64,000 bases of DNA, from NCBI GenBank assembly GCA_965153455.1, contig OZ234498.1, positions 15,252,001 to 15,316,000 of the forward strand, written 5' to 3'. This DNA is from Sphagnum compactum (lineage: Eukaryota; Bryophyta; Sphagnopsida; Sphagnales). Both the position numbers and the translations under genes were made by a program. The notes beneath the pieces are model-generated. The model worked only from the letters and a program-made list of their open reading frames with translations, had not been told where the DNA came from and made no database searches. This document shows positions 50,001 through 62,249 of the stretch, one piece after another (position 1 is the first letter of the stretch; each line of letters starts with the position of its first letter).

Positions 50001-53000
50001 AAAAGGTTTATATGGCCAATGAGTTTGGTCTAATAAGTGCCTTGAACTCTTTTCAAGAGTTGCCTTGGTGACCCACCACATACATGTTCAATGCAAAAAA
50101 AAACCATTCAAAAAACACGAATTTGGAGCTTTTAACACATAATTATCTGATTTTGACTCATTATGTACAAAACCTAATAATTATGTATATTAATTTTTAA
50201 CCTTGCAATCTCCTACCACCTCATATTAACAAATAGGGTTCTATGACACTATTTGTGTTGTTTGAAAAACATGGAAAAGGGTAATGAGGTGTGTTTTGCA
50301 ATACAAATTCCCTTTATTATAATAATATTAATGTATTAATATATAAAGGGTATTGAATAGGTTTGTGTGTAGGTGTGTAAAAAAAATGTTATGACCAATG
50401 AAAATGTTGGATTTGGTGGTTTGAATTGATTTATTTTGTTATATTGAATGAACTAATAGTTAAATGTGTAATAGAGCTTGGTAGGTTTGTGAGATTTTAG
50501 AGGACCAATGGAAATGTTAGAAAGGGGTTGTAGCTTAGGAAGGGTCCAAGCCTATGAAGGTTAATTTTCAATTAAGTCTTTATTAACATATAGTTACATT
50601 GCATAACTAAATTCTCACACAACGCTCCCATCACATATAAAACATTTGAAAAATACAAGAGATGAAATTTACATGTTTGGGGGTTAGGATCACCCATACA
50701 CCTAAATCTTGGTTTTCATGTGGGCTACATTCAATGAAAAATTCACCACATATCAATAAAAACTTCATTTCACAAGGAATGTTTGTAAAAAAATGTACAT
50801 TTTCTCTTGTGAATATTTTCATGATCAAATTGACACAATTTTATTATGGCATAGTTTGATTACATAAAAGGCTCAATCCAAAGCCTAACACAAAATAACA
50901 ACATGAAATTACGAATGGGAGAATATGAGCTCATGTTCCACCCACAACTCTTTATATATTTGAAAGGAGGAATGGATAATTTACCCTAGCCATTTACATC
51001 TTCTACACAATATCATTCATTAACTTCAAACAAGCAATATTATGCCACATAGTAAACTTTTAGAACTATCATTTTTTAATGAATGGATTAATAATTTATC
51101 TGGAATCTATTTCCAAAAATTTAATCACGTTCACATAATTAATTTTCAATATGACTAACCCAAAATAACTATATAATTCATGACTCCAAGTTTAATTTAC
51201 TAATCAAAAGATTTTCAAGGTAGGGCTCATAAGTTGCATCATTAATTTCCCCCATTTCCTATCATTTTGCCCCAATGCCTTAATACAATCATTTACAACC
51301 ATTACCCCGAATAACCCATTTTGGTGTTACATGACCATTCTTTTCAATGTTTAGTAGAATAGGGTTGTGCGTAGGCTTGAAGATTTTTTTTAGGCCAATG
51401 GGATTATTGACCTTTTTGGGAATCATGTTGAATGAACTAACAAAACAATGTGTAATATATATTTACAAATAAGGTTTTTACATATTATCTGCACAATGTT
51501 TTTTTAAAAAGTACATGCATCACATTGTGAAGGTGGAAATATCAAATATTGTACAATTGGAATTCAAATACCTTCTCCATTTGATAAATTTGGTGCAACT
51601 AAATAATGAAACCTTGTCAAACATAATAAAAGAAAAAACACCCATTTGGAAGTGCGAAGGAAAGAATAGAAAGAAAGGACCAACATTCAACCAAAAGACA
51701 ACACCCATCAATGCAAAAACACATATAGGGGTTGTAACAAAATGGTAGGTAAAGTAGATTGTAACAAGCAAATCTTGAATCAATCCTTTGGAAGGTTCTG
51801 AATTCCTACCCTACAAATAAGAATGTTTACATGTTCAAAACCCAACAAAAAAAAAACCATGTATATAAGAAAGGCAAGGATGGGAACCACAAGAAGTACA
51901 AGGTAAATAAAAGCACAAAAACATATGTTCCGAAAGAACATAACAATTAGGTCACCATTTATACACTAATAAAATAGAATATTGTAAATTAAGGCATTAT
52001 CTACCACAAATTAGCTAATGATGGAGGTGCATTAATTATGATTTGTGGAAGAGATGAGGAATGTTTCCCAAATGCAATAGGATATTGAAAAATCACAATG
52101 GTTTACACACACGGGAGGGTTATGGACACATGTTGTCAATACTAAAAAATAAGCACAATGGGAACTAAAGAAGAGACTATTGATGATGGGTTATAGTGAC
52201 CTAAACACAAGAAGTAAAAAAGGAGTCAAGATGAAAATGAAAACAACCATAAGTTTTTATGGCAAGGGGATTGAAATTGTCTTCCAATGTGTGTTTCACT
52301 TATGATTGTGTTTTCCCCTGAGTGGCAATTGTCATTGCATGCATGTGTTGTTTTGGACAATGCATGTTATACCATATTTGGGTACGTCAAATAGGTTATG
52401 AAAACGTCTACTAAGGTCTGAAAATCATTTTTGGTGATAAGAATATTGATTTGTTGTTAAGTGAGGTGAGGGAAAAGGTGGGGAACCTCTTTCTATATGT
52501 GTGTTCAAGTTTTTGAAGTAATAATTGTAATGATATCCCAAAAAGTATTGTGGATTACAGTGTGTTCATTATTGCATATGCATTAAAATAAGTGGATACT
52601 CGAATCATCAATGGTATGTTCACATTAACAACATGAAAAATGTGCAATTGTAAGATGTGTTAAACCAAGCGAGGCAGGTACATGACAATGTAAGGAAGTG
52701 AACTGCAAACAAATAAAATGCAGTTGTGATAGGACAAGTTAATAACCATATGCCCACAACTAAACTTGCACAAGATGAGAAAGGTGTTCATGTGAAGTTT
52801 GAAGGAATATCTTTTAGAAGTGTGACAAACTTTTGTTCATGTAGATGGTTCATAAAAAAAGCCTATAAATGAAGGTATAATTTTGACACAAGACTTTCAA
52901 ATAGGGACCTAATAACAAACAACTTAAAGTAATAAAGTTTGAATTCCTTATTTTTATATTCCAATATCTTTACAACAATTCATTTTAGGGCAACATGTTC

Positions 53001-53660
53001 CATTCCTATGACCTGAAATTTTTTATTTTGGTTTCAACACACACAAACAATTTTTGTTAAAAAAAAAGGCCCCAATTCGCTTGATTTGAAAGAAAAAATA
53101 AAAATAAAATCACCAATAGGTTTCAACATGTGGCCAACATGTAAACGGTAATTTTTTCTATTTTCATATCAGGTCTATACCCAAACTTGGCTAAATCTTC
53201 TCGTAGTTGATCGCGAAATTGACTACATAACAAAATTGAAAGAAGAAAAAGGAAAGGAAAAAAAAGAAAAAACAACCTAAATCATGAATGTCTTTAGTAG
53301 CATTAGGGAATTAGGTTTTCTTTTTTATGGTGGGAAATTTGAATCCATTTCCCTACTATAACCTCCAATTTAAATTTTTTGCTACATAAATGTCCTATCA
53401 CTTGGGCAAATCATTATTGTTGACTTGATAAAAAACAAATAGTTTCCTTTTACTAGCCTCTTTGGAGGGCATTGTACCCAGACCCATAATAGACCAATCA
53501 CACCATTGCACACCTAAACTTCAACCAAAGTAAAGTGTAGTGGAGATACTCTAACTTCATATTAATTAGTGTGGCCCGTGCGGTTGGCCCCCCAAGTGTG
53601 AACTTGTTATAACATGGGGGGTGGACACAACATATGACATTATTTTTTGCAAGGTATACT
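47018..53660. other. AT-rich intergenic tract, no gene recognised
   Basis: Frames do not exceed about 87 codons and show no domain. Notable runs are a C-run of about 16 at 48,171-48,186 followed by A, and several A/T homopolymers. The segment 53,040-53,250 shares ggctaaatcttc and gcgaaattgac with the foldback-like sequences near 57,390. Confidence 0.55.
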
Positions 53661-53669
53661 TATATCTCG

Positions 53670-53955
53670 CTTCAAGATCTTTCCAACAACACCAAAGGCA
53701 CATCACAATTCCTTCTACTTGAAATTGAATGGTAGAAGACATTCAAGTGTTACCAAGTCCTCAACCGATTTTTCCTTTCTTTCAAAGCCTGGGTTTTTTG
53801 GAATTTATTTGAATTTTTTTAGTGGCAAAAATCACTTAAAAATCAATATATTCCACATTCTGAATCCAAATCTTACCAAATAAATTCCATTAAATCCTGC
53901 TCTTCCAAGATCTTTCCAAACAACACCAAAGGCACATTCCAATTCCTCCAAAAAT
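53670..53955. repeat. Short direct repeat pair
   Basis: caagatctttccaacaacac, followed by caaaggcacatcacaattcc, near 53,674 recurs near 53,908. The second copy has an extra A and cattccaattcc. Spacing is about 233 bp. Confidence 0.8.
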
Positions 53956-54099
53956 TTTAGCTACAATTTAATTTAATTTAATTTAATTTTCAGGTAAGAA
54001 ATCATTTAATATTCAAGAACTTTTGCACCGCAAGTCCAAACATGGGAACCAAAAGCCCAATGCACGCATGCCTCCTCATCGAGAGATTTCCAAAGACTT

Positions 54100-54330
54100 C
54101 ACTCACTCGCTGTTCTCGAACCTCCCTGCAGTTCTTAAGTTCCTGAGTTCCAACATTTCATACCCAGATTTAATCAAATTTCATTACTTTGTGGATAACA
54201 ACAGTCTTGAGTTCCAACATTTCATACCCAGATTTAATCAAATTTCTTTACTTTGTGGATAACAACAGTCTTCATCAGAGGCTGAAAGAGAGAGGGGGTT
54301 GGGGGATGATGAAAGAAGGGCTCAAAAGGG
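54100..54330 (+). mobile_element. MITE family A-related fragment with internal 64-bp duplication
   Basis: ttctcgaacct, gagttccaacatttcatacc, agatttaat and aaatttcattactttgtgga match the interior of family A copies 1 and 2. The block 54,145-54,208 is repeated at 54,209-54,272 with one or two changes. Clear terminal repeats are missing. Confidence 0.7.
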
Positions 54331-54537
54331 GGTCGGTAGGTCGGATCGATCACTTGATGGATATCCCTAATTTTTTTTGGCAAGATGAAAAGTTCTTGAC
54401 AAGTACAAACTTATTCATGTGGAGTCAGTAGAAGTCACTTGGAAAACAAAAATCTTTTCTGCATTCTTCAACAACAAGTCTAGTTGAGTGATTTTTGCAG
54501 TGAATAGACTCTTCCCAAATAAAAGTTAAAGTAAAAG

Positions 54538-54753
54538 GTGTGTTCACACTTGGTGTTAGCGACTCTAGCGTTAAGTCCCCCCCTTAACATCAAACTAGTT
54601 ATTGAAGACTTAAAAATCTGCTTATCATGAAAAAATTATGTTAAGCTAACATTCGCTTCACATTAAGTTATCACCTATGTAACCTTGCATGCCACCTAGG
54701 ATGCCACCTAGATTTTTATTTAACACTGACGTAACATCAAGTGTGAATGCACC
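54538..54753. mobile_element. Inverted-repeat element family C, copy 1
   Basis: It begins ggtgtgttcacacttggtgt and ends acatcaagtgtgaatgcacc, giving terminal inverted repeats of about 20 bp around a 216-bp AT-rich body. The body contains the doubled word gccacctaggatgccaccta. It is immediately followed by a second copy. Confidence 0.85.
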
Positions 54754-54762
54754 TTAATTAAG

Positions 54763-54973
54763 GTATGTTCACACTTGGTGTCAGGGACTCTAGTGTTAAA
54801 TCCCCTAACATCAAACTAGTCATTGAAGACTTAAATTTACTTATCATGAAATTTTTATGTTAAGCTAACATTCATTTAATATTAAGCTATCGCCCATTTA
54901 GCATTGAGTGCCACCTAGGATGCCACCTAGATTTTCATTTAACATTGATTTTAACATCAAGTATGAATGCATC
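54763..54973. mobile_element. Inverted-repeat element family C, copy 2
   Basis: It begins tatgttcacacttggtgtca and ends acatcaagtatgaatgcat, in the same orientation as copy 1, about 80 percent identical by eye, and separated by ttaattaag only. It is another MITE-like unit. Worn relatives lie at 8,640-9,240. Confidence 0.85.
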
Positions 54974-55352
54974 ATAAGTAACCTCATGTGTGTAACACTA
55001 TATAACACCATTGCTTGCTACATGTGATAGTTGTCCCTCCTCCTCCCTGAAAAGCACGACCTTACAAAGCAAATTGAGACTTGGGTGTTTTAGTTTAAGA
55101 GTTTAATAATTTGTGTTATACTCATTCAATTCAATGATGAAATATGCAATCGGGGAGTTCACAAACTTCCTTTAAACCTCCATTGTTTACATCGTTGAAC
55201 TTCCTCTATTACTTGCAACGTCAATCTTCCTTGTTCACATGGCATCCAATTGCACACTTCCTTGTTTGCAATGCGTCCATTTGTGCACAATTTTGTTACC
55301 ACAACACTTTGTTCTCTTGTACAAGAGTTCGTTTATATATACATATATATAT

Positions 55353-55973
55353 ACTAGTGGGCTCCCGTGCCTGCAAGGCACGACACGGCACTGGGAAAAA
55401 ACTGGGAGTCCAAAGGAGACCCCAAAGAACCCCATACTCACCTGCATAATCATCCATCCAGAACTCCTAATTGGACGGAACTTACGAATACATAAATATT
55501 TCATCCACATAATCAATCCATCGAAAACTCTAAGTGGACAAAACTACAAAATCTTTAATATTTCATCCACAAATCATTCCTCCTAATTGGACGGAACTAC
55601 AAATACATGATATCTCATCCTCATAACCACCCATCCAGAACTCTGAGCTCATTGGACGGAACTAAAAATGTATAATATTTCATCCACATAATCACAGAAC
55701 TGCCGGGTTTCACGAAAACCCCGAAAAGAGGAGCCAGGCAGGTTTTTGGGTGGTTATTTTACTTTTACAATTTGCGATCTGGGTTTCAGGACCTCGACCA
55801 GACGGACGGACAGGCGGGTCCCGATCTGGGTTTCAGGACCTCCACACGTCCGACTGACGGAGCGGCGGACAATGAGGCAAGCTGCTTAGCCGGTGGTCAG
55901 TTATCTCTGTGGCCGGTTCTGCCATAGAAAATGCTCCCAGAACGTCGTCGGACGGACGCACGGACAAGGTACT
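55353..55973. mobile_element. GC-rich insertion between two (TA)n tracts
   Basis: TA-rich tracts (55,332-55,354 and 55,974-55,995) flank a 620-bp GC-richer island. It opens actagtgggctcccgtgc, with a gtgcct-gca-aggcac hairpin at 55,367-55,381, and closes cggacaaggtactttatata. Inside are about four degenerate 60-bp repeats (55,440-55,700; words attggacggaact and tttcatccacataatca). A 47-bp-spaced pair, cgatctgggtttcaggacct, lies at 55,775 and 55,822. Composition and TA flanks suggest an element that targets TA microsatellites. Confidence 0.65.
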
Positions 55974-56567
55974 TTATATATAAGATATATATATTTGTTC
56001 ATGTTTGCTTTCTAATGTTGTCAAGGAGTTGATGAAGCAATGAACCTTTGTCAATGGAATGATGGATCTTTGCTATTTTTACCATCCTAGTTTTTGAATG
56101 AATAGAATGCTACAAACGATAGCAATGAAAATAATTTTAATTTCTATTGTAATAATAAATGTCGATTCACTAATTAAAGACAAAGGCACCAATTACCTCG
56201 ATTTTAAAACAAAAATTAAAAATTTCAGATTTAAACAACATTTTCTATACTTAGCCAAAATATAAAAAGATTTTCAAATATTTTAACTATTTTCATATTT
56301 GGTCTATAAGCCACATTGGCCAAACCATAGTAAATATTCTGTCTTAGGACTAAAATTAGGGTGTAATACTCCAAATTTAACATTTCCTGGGTCAAATATA
56401 GTCACTAATTAATTGGCCTTGCCCAATAAAGTCAAGGTACTAGTTCACCCTAGTCACGGCTAGTCTTTTTTTCTATTGAAAAAATTTCATGAAATTGGTA
56501 TTAAAAAAAAATTAAAAATGGTTTTTGGGGCTTTCTATTGCCATATTTCCAAAAAAAATTGGCTACA

Positions 56568-56930
56568 GTGAATCAGCAACCCACCAGTGCACCATCCACT
56601 TGGATGCCTATTATCACTCAGTCATGGATGAACCTCAACTGAGTTAGTATATGGTTTCATTTCCTTGGTAACCTATTATGTAAAAAATAGGTCCTATATA
56701 TAGGTAGATAGGTAGGAAATTAGATAACTACTAGGTAGGTAGATGGTTTATACATAGGTAAGGGCTGTTTTTACTACCTACTTACTAACAACCTACTTGT
56801 GGGTTGTTAGTAAGTAGGTAGGTAGTAAAAAAACAATGTAGCAACTGAGGTAACCACCATGGTTAGCCAGGGAACTAGAACCCAACAGAAAACTGTTTCG
56901 TGACCACTTGCCATCCATCCGCCAGTTCTC
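56568..56930. mobile_element. Palindromic element family B, copy 2
   Basis: The left end gtgaatcagcaacccaccag matches copy 1; the right end is worn (catccatccgccag). The central hairpin is a perfect 20-bp stem, 56,774-56,793 with 56,802-56,821. Overall it is about 80 percent identical to 45,123-45,499 by eye, in the same orientation. Confidence 0.82.
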
Positions 56931-57339
56931 TAAACAACTGAGATGGGCACAGTTGGTTTGATTCCCATATTATTCAAAGAACTTGAACCGGCGGTTCCCT
57001 GATTTCTGAACTATTAGGAGAAAACGGAACCGGTGGTTCTTTGAAAATTTCAGATAACTGCACAACACGGGTAGAGTGACACCCAGTATTAGTGATGTCT
57101 ACCGGTTCTCAGCAGCCTTTGTAGAAAAAAAATACTGGCTACCTATAGCCAAAAAAGCGATATTAAAAATTAAAAGTGCTAAAATCAAGTTTTGTTTTTT
57201 TTTGTTTTTTGTTTTTTTGTGTGTGTGGAAGATTTCTTCAATAGCCATAATAATATGAGCAAAATTTAAAGAAAAATTACAAGATTTTGTATACATATGT
57301 AGTTCAAAATAGGTAGCCCAAAAATATACAAGGATGTGT

Positions 57340-57570
57340 TTGAAAGTGTTTTTTTTATAATATTTATCTTGTAGCCATAAATTGGCTAAATCTTCTGTTT
57401 ATTATCGCCACTTTGGCTATATCGCAAAATTGACCCCAAAAAAGCCAATTGGTTCTCAAATGAGTAGGAAGGTACCTTCTTGTGATTTACACCCGTTGTC
57501 AGATGAGTAGGTAGGTAGGTAAGTAAGTAGGTAGGTAGGTGGGTAGCTAGCTTCCTTCTTGTGATTTGTG
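57340..57570. repeat. Foldback-like relic and AGGT microsatellite
   Basis: tagccataaattggctaaatcttc at about 57,373-57,396 and gcgaaattgac-like words recall the foldback family. From 57,506 a (aggt/aagt)n tract runs to 57,545, flanked on both sides by ccttcttgtgattt (57,476 and 57,552). Confidence 0.6.
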
Positions 57571-58140
57571 GCCGCGGGCTTGCTCCCTTCGCATTTGGTT
57601 GCGCTGCGCGCGCGCGCTCGCTCGCTGCGTTGTTGTTGTGTCGATAATTGTGTTGTTTACATTTTGTGAGAGCAGGAGAGGAAATCTCAGCTGAATTGGA
57701 AAAAGAAAATCCTGTATATGTAGCTCACAGTCTTCATCATCCGAGAGCCGGAGTTTGAGAGATTTCGGCAGTTTTTTCCATTGTTGTTGTGTTGTAGAAT
57801 TTTTCTGAGAGTTTTGAGACACAGAGACAAAGAGATCGCGATCGAGGAGCTTGTAAGAGAATTTATCGGATTTTTTTTCTTCAATTTTGAAGCAGAATTG
57901 AAGGGCGTGAGAGTTTGTTTGTTTGCGTGATCATGGGGATGGTGTCGCACACTGGAGGGAACATGGAGCAGAAAGTAATATGTAAATCTGCTGGCGCGGT
58001 CATGAGCTGCGGGATCTGCGAAAAAGCTGTGTTTAGCAGCAGCAGCAGCAGGTTTCTAGATCAACTTTGTTTCTAGAGAGCTGTTTCTAGATCTGCTTTT
58101 GTTGTGTTTGTTTTCCTGCTGTCAACAGAGATTTGTGAGC
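57571..58140 (+). promoter_or_regulatory. Promoter and leader of the GT34 gene, with possible uORF
   Basis: GC-rich DNA with a gcgcgc run at 57,605-57,618. An upstream ATG at 57,933 (MGMVSHTGGN) opens a short frame of about 47 codons, ending before 58,080 if unspliced. A donor (agcag/gtttct near 58,051) and an acceptor (gtcaacag near 58,128) suggest a small leader intron. Splicing them does not fuse the uORF in frame with the main protein. Confidence 0.5.
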
Positions 58141-59792
58141 ATGCAGATGCTGCAACGACTTCTGTCGTCGCCGAAAGGGCGGCGTGTTCAAAGAGCACTC
58201 AACAATATGAAGATTACTGTAATGTGCGGATTCATGACGATTCTCGTGTTGCGGGGAACAATCGGAGCTGGCTACTTCGGAACACCGGCACAGGATTACG
58301 AAGAAATCCGAGCGCATCTTCAGTCTTCTTTCAGAGGATCATTAGTCCATCCGATCCGAGCTCTTGCTGAGATCCAAGAAGAAAAGCCAAGTTTCAAGAG
58401 CAGCAGCGCTGGTGTTGATCTTGTGATGTCCGTAACAGCCACTGATGATATCCAGGATGATGATGAAGAAGACGACGAGGCGGCGACGACGAACGTGTCC
58501 AATGCAAATCCCGCGGGAGTCTCGGACTGGGATGAGCAACGCGGGCAGTGGAAAAAGCTGCAGCAGAATCCGAACATCAGCAGCACCACGGTTGCAGCAG
58601 CAGCCCGAAGAGAGACGATGTTGCCTCTTCGCAGCATGATGCTTGTGACAGGATCATCATCGAAGCCACATAAACAGTGCGAGAATGCAATCGGAGATCA
58701 CTACTTGTTGAAATCGTTTAAGAACAAACTGGATTACTGCCGCTTGCATGCCATCGAGATGTTCTACAACACGGCAACTCTGGATCGACAGATGTCAGGC
58801 TCTTGGAGCAAGCTCCCGCTGCTGCGCAACTTGATGCTGGGACATCCGGAAGTGGAGTGGCTATGGTGGATGGACAACGATGCCATGTTTACCGATATGT
58901 CGTTCCGGATTCCTTTAGAGGAGAAGTACCGGAACTACAATCTGGTCTTGTATGGCTTCAACGATTCCGTCTACGTGAACAAGAGCTGCACCGGTCTCCA
59001 TACTGGAAGCTTTCTCATTCGCAACTGTCAGTGGTCCCTGGACTTGCTCGACGCTTGGTCGCGGATGGGACCAGAAGGCAGCATTACAGAAAAATCAGGT
59101 ACGTAGAGAAGGTCTCTCTCCTGCCTGCAACGATCCCCCTCCCTCCGTGTTGTTTGATTCTGGAACACTAGAAATGGCTTCCTCCTCGTCATGCTCTCTG
59201 CAGGGGGAATTAGGATTTGGGGGGGGAGGATTAGGAACCCCAATGTGTGACATTTTGAAATATTGTTGCAGGGGAATCGTTGACACGGAGTCTGGTAGGA
59301 CGGCCTCAGAAGAGTGAAACTGATGATGATCAGTCTGCGCTCGTGTACTTGTTGATCACGCAAACGGCAAAATGGGCCGAGAGAGTCTTTCTGGAAAATA
59401 CCTACTTCTTGCACGGATACTGGACAGAATGGGTAGACAAGTTTGAAGAGATGATGATGATGATGGAAAAGAGTTACCGTCCGGGATCGTTAGGAGGAGA
59501 TGATGAGGAGGAGCAGCAGCAGAAGCAACAGCGGCAGCAGCCATGGCCCTTGGTAACGAACTTCGTGGGATGCAATCTCTGCTCTGAATCTGCTGCTGAT
59601 TACCCAGTGAAACAATGTGTGAAGCAAATGGAGAAGGCTTTCAATTTTGGCGATAACCAAATCCTTGACATCTATGGCTTCCAACACAAATCCCTGGAAA
59701 GACCGGATGTCCTAAGCACCAAAACTAACGGCAATTCTGACCACCCCACGAAGGAGAAGCTGGAAGCAGGAGGAGGAAGCTCCAATGCCTAA
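58141..59792 (+). CDS. GT34 glycosyltransferase, probable xyloglucan 6-xylosyltransferase
   Basis: Exons 58141-59098 and 59272-59792, GT-AG, total 1,479 bases, 492 residues. It is a type II Golgi protein: a short basic tail with RRVQRAL, a membrane anchor at about residues 26-42 (ITVMCGFMTILVLRGTI), then the family signature IGAGYFGTPAQDYEEIR. Catalytic-domain motifs follow: VSDWDEQRGQW, GDHYLLKSFKNKLDYCRLH, WWMDNDAMFTDM (DXD as D245-N-D247), GLHTGSFLIRN, DDDQSALVYLL, YFLHGYW, FVGCNLC and FNFGDNQILDIYGFQHKSL. XXT enzymes add xylose from UDP-xylose to the glucan backbone of xyloglucan. Galactomannan galactosyltransferases are close relatives, so the acceptor is inferred. Oddities are an acidic insert (103-113), a Met and Gln-rich insert in exon 2, and an intron that Arabidopsis XXT genes lack as I remember. 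An in-frame TTG extension upstream was rejected. Confidence 0.95.
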
Positions 59793-62249
59793 GATCGGGC
59801 TTCTTCCTCGTTATGCTCTACCGGGAGGGAGGGAGGAACCCTAATTAGGGTTTCAGTTGAGTAAACCCACCCAACATGGCCACATCTTTTGACCTAAATT
59901 CCATTCTTTTCCCTCCAAAAATAGCAGGCAGACTCTGAAAACAACGAGAAGCTGCAGCTCATTGAGTAATGTTGGTGTAGCCCCTCATTGCAAGTTCAAA
60001 AACAGCAACAACAGTCCTGCAAGCTGAACCCAACAACAGTCCAAATAGGAAAAAATGTACCATGAAGTTCCCCCCCAAGAATTGGACAGTTTGTTCAGCA
60101 CAGGACTTAACACCTGGTGAACAGTCCTCCAGGAACAATTCCTCCAAATGTGGGACCAAATGAAAACTACATGTGTGGAAATCTTTCTCGTGCTTATAGA
60201 CAGAGCCAACAAAACCAATCAAGTTGAAGGTATGCTTTCAAAGCTCACTGGTATTTGTCTACCCTACCCGCTTAATTTCCCAAGCAAAAAAAGAGTCAGC
60301 AGATGCAAGAGAGTCCTAGATGGCATTTTTCCTCTTAACCTCTTAGTTGTATCTGCAAACTACCCTTTTTTTCCCTTTTTCTGGGGGTGTATTATTTAGT
60401 TAGAGACGGAAAGATTTTCAATTATACCCCAAGTTCTAACTTCCAGTCAGTTATGATGGTAATATTATTGAGTATTTTGGTCTTTCTGTGTCCATTTCAT
60501 GCTTGCTACAAATTTGCTTCTTTATGTTTTATTGCTTTTGTGCATGCACGAGTTTTTTAATTCTTTGCCTCTCTTAAACACCATTGACTAACATGTGTGA
60601 CGACACAAGCTAAGTGTTTTACACTGGCATATACCGATTGCAAGGAGCTGATGAAGCGAGTGAGTAAGTTGTCATAGAGAGTCACTATCATCCCCGTTGG
60701 TGCACTGTCATTGTTGTTCATATAGCGAGTTTTATTGTGTTTTTTGTTCTGGTTGTTGCTTTCTTTGTATCTCATCCAATTCTCTGTTCTTGAGTCCTTA
60801 TCTGCTCCTGATTTACCTTCATATAGAGAGTATGGACTTTTGTGAACTTTTTGCAAAAAACCCCATGTAAACAAGTTCTTACATCACTGGAATTATTTGT
60901 GGATTTCAAATTTTTAATAAAATATCTCATAATCGGGTTAAAAGTTCTATAAATGATATAAGTATTTCCATTTTTAGGAATGTTTCCCCCATTCAATGAA
61001 TCTTGTTTATTATTTTCACAAAAAAAAAAAAACAAGCAAATTATCTACTATGTGTATATGAGAAAATTGACAAATTGATGAAATAGATAATAACAATGAC
61101 TATCTCATTGTTCTAGAAGTAGACTACTTGATCCTCTAACTTCAAAAAATGTGATTGATGTCAATTTCTAACTAATTAATATTCAATGTCTCTAAATTTG
61201 CTAATTAATACCTAGCATTTCTCAAATATATAAATAATTGAACAACCATTGTCTAATTGAGTTTTTGATAATTAATTCAATATTCAACAATGGGTTTTCA
61301 AATTCACCCATGTATTAATGTATGAGTAGAAAGGAAGGTGCATGTAAATCAAATCAAAAACTTCTTTTGACTACCAATTTAAGTAAGAAAAATAGTTTAG
61401 CCCGATCTTTGTTTCTTAAGTATTTTTTTCATCATCAGTTTGGATGTGTTACCCAATTTCAAGCACATTATGAATAAATATTGTATTTAGAGTTTCCAAC
61501 AATAGGGTAAGCCTTCAGAAGCAAGCATTCTTGAAAGAAACCCCTTGGTGCCCCACTCTTGAAATAAACACCCCCTAAAACACATGGGCACTTCTTTTGG
61601 GAATGCTTTGTTATAAAGTTGTTACTTGATGTAAAACACCCTAGCCAAAAAAAATCATTTTTTCTTGTGATATGCATAAAATATTTTGGGGAAAAAAAGA
61701 AAAAAAGGGTGAAACATTTTGAAAAATGAAATGCTCATTTCTATGGGCATTTTAGAAAGCAAAATGCTTGTAGGAGTGAGCATTCTTTAAAACACCCTAT
61801 CTTGTGTGGAGGAGAAATTATGTTATATAAAGCACCTTGCAAATACACCACAAAAAAATTTCAGCTAGTGTTTTACAAGATCTTATATGTCAGGTACCTT
61901 AGGTGAGGAGCTCAAATGAAGTTGTTTTGGGAATTCAAGTCCAATGTTCAACTCCCACATCTACATGGCCCTCATTCCTAGAGCAACCCCTTCTTGATCT
62001 AGTTGAATTGTTAATTGATTAGATTATTATTTTTTAGGAAATTCAAAATAGATCTTCCCGTCTTCTACATCACCCATGACCATGTTACCATTGATAATTC
62101 ACTCAGCTTGAAACATTCCAACAATCAACGTGTGAACAATTAATTTGTGGCCAAGGTGCTTCACATTTTGGTACAAGGATTGTAGTTGAAAAGGGCTTCA
62201 TGGTTGCATAGCAATTGGCCAACATAGTCATCTTGAAAAAAATCCTAGC
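59793..62249. other. Region downstream of the GT34 gene, nothing recognised
   Basis: The 3' UTR is followed by increasingly AT-rich intergenic DNA. Just after the stop, 59,799-59,850 carries cttcttcctcgttatgctct, a near copy of cttcctcctcgtcatgctct in the GT34 intron (59,179). It also carries ctaattagggttt, a telo-box-like word. No coding domain was found. Confidence 0.5.

Noticed and set aside
58099-58140. Upstream extension of the GT34 frame
   Set aside because: It starts with TTG and crosses a likely leader-intron acceptor. The ATG at 58,141 gives the usual length of cytosolic tail.
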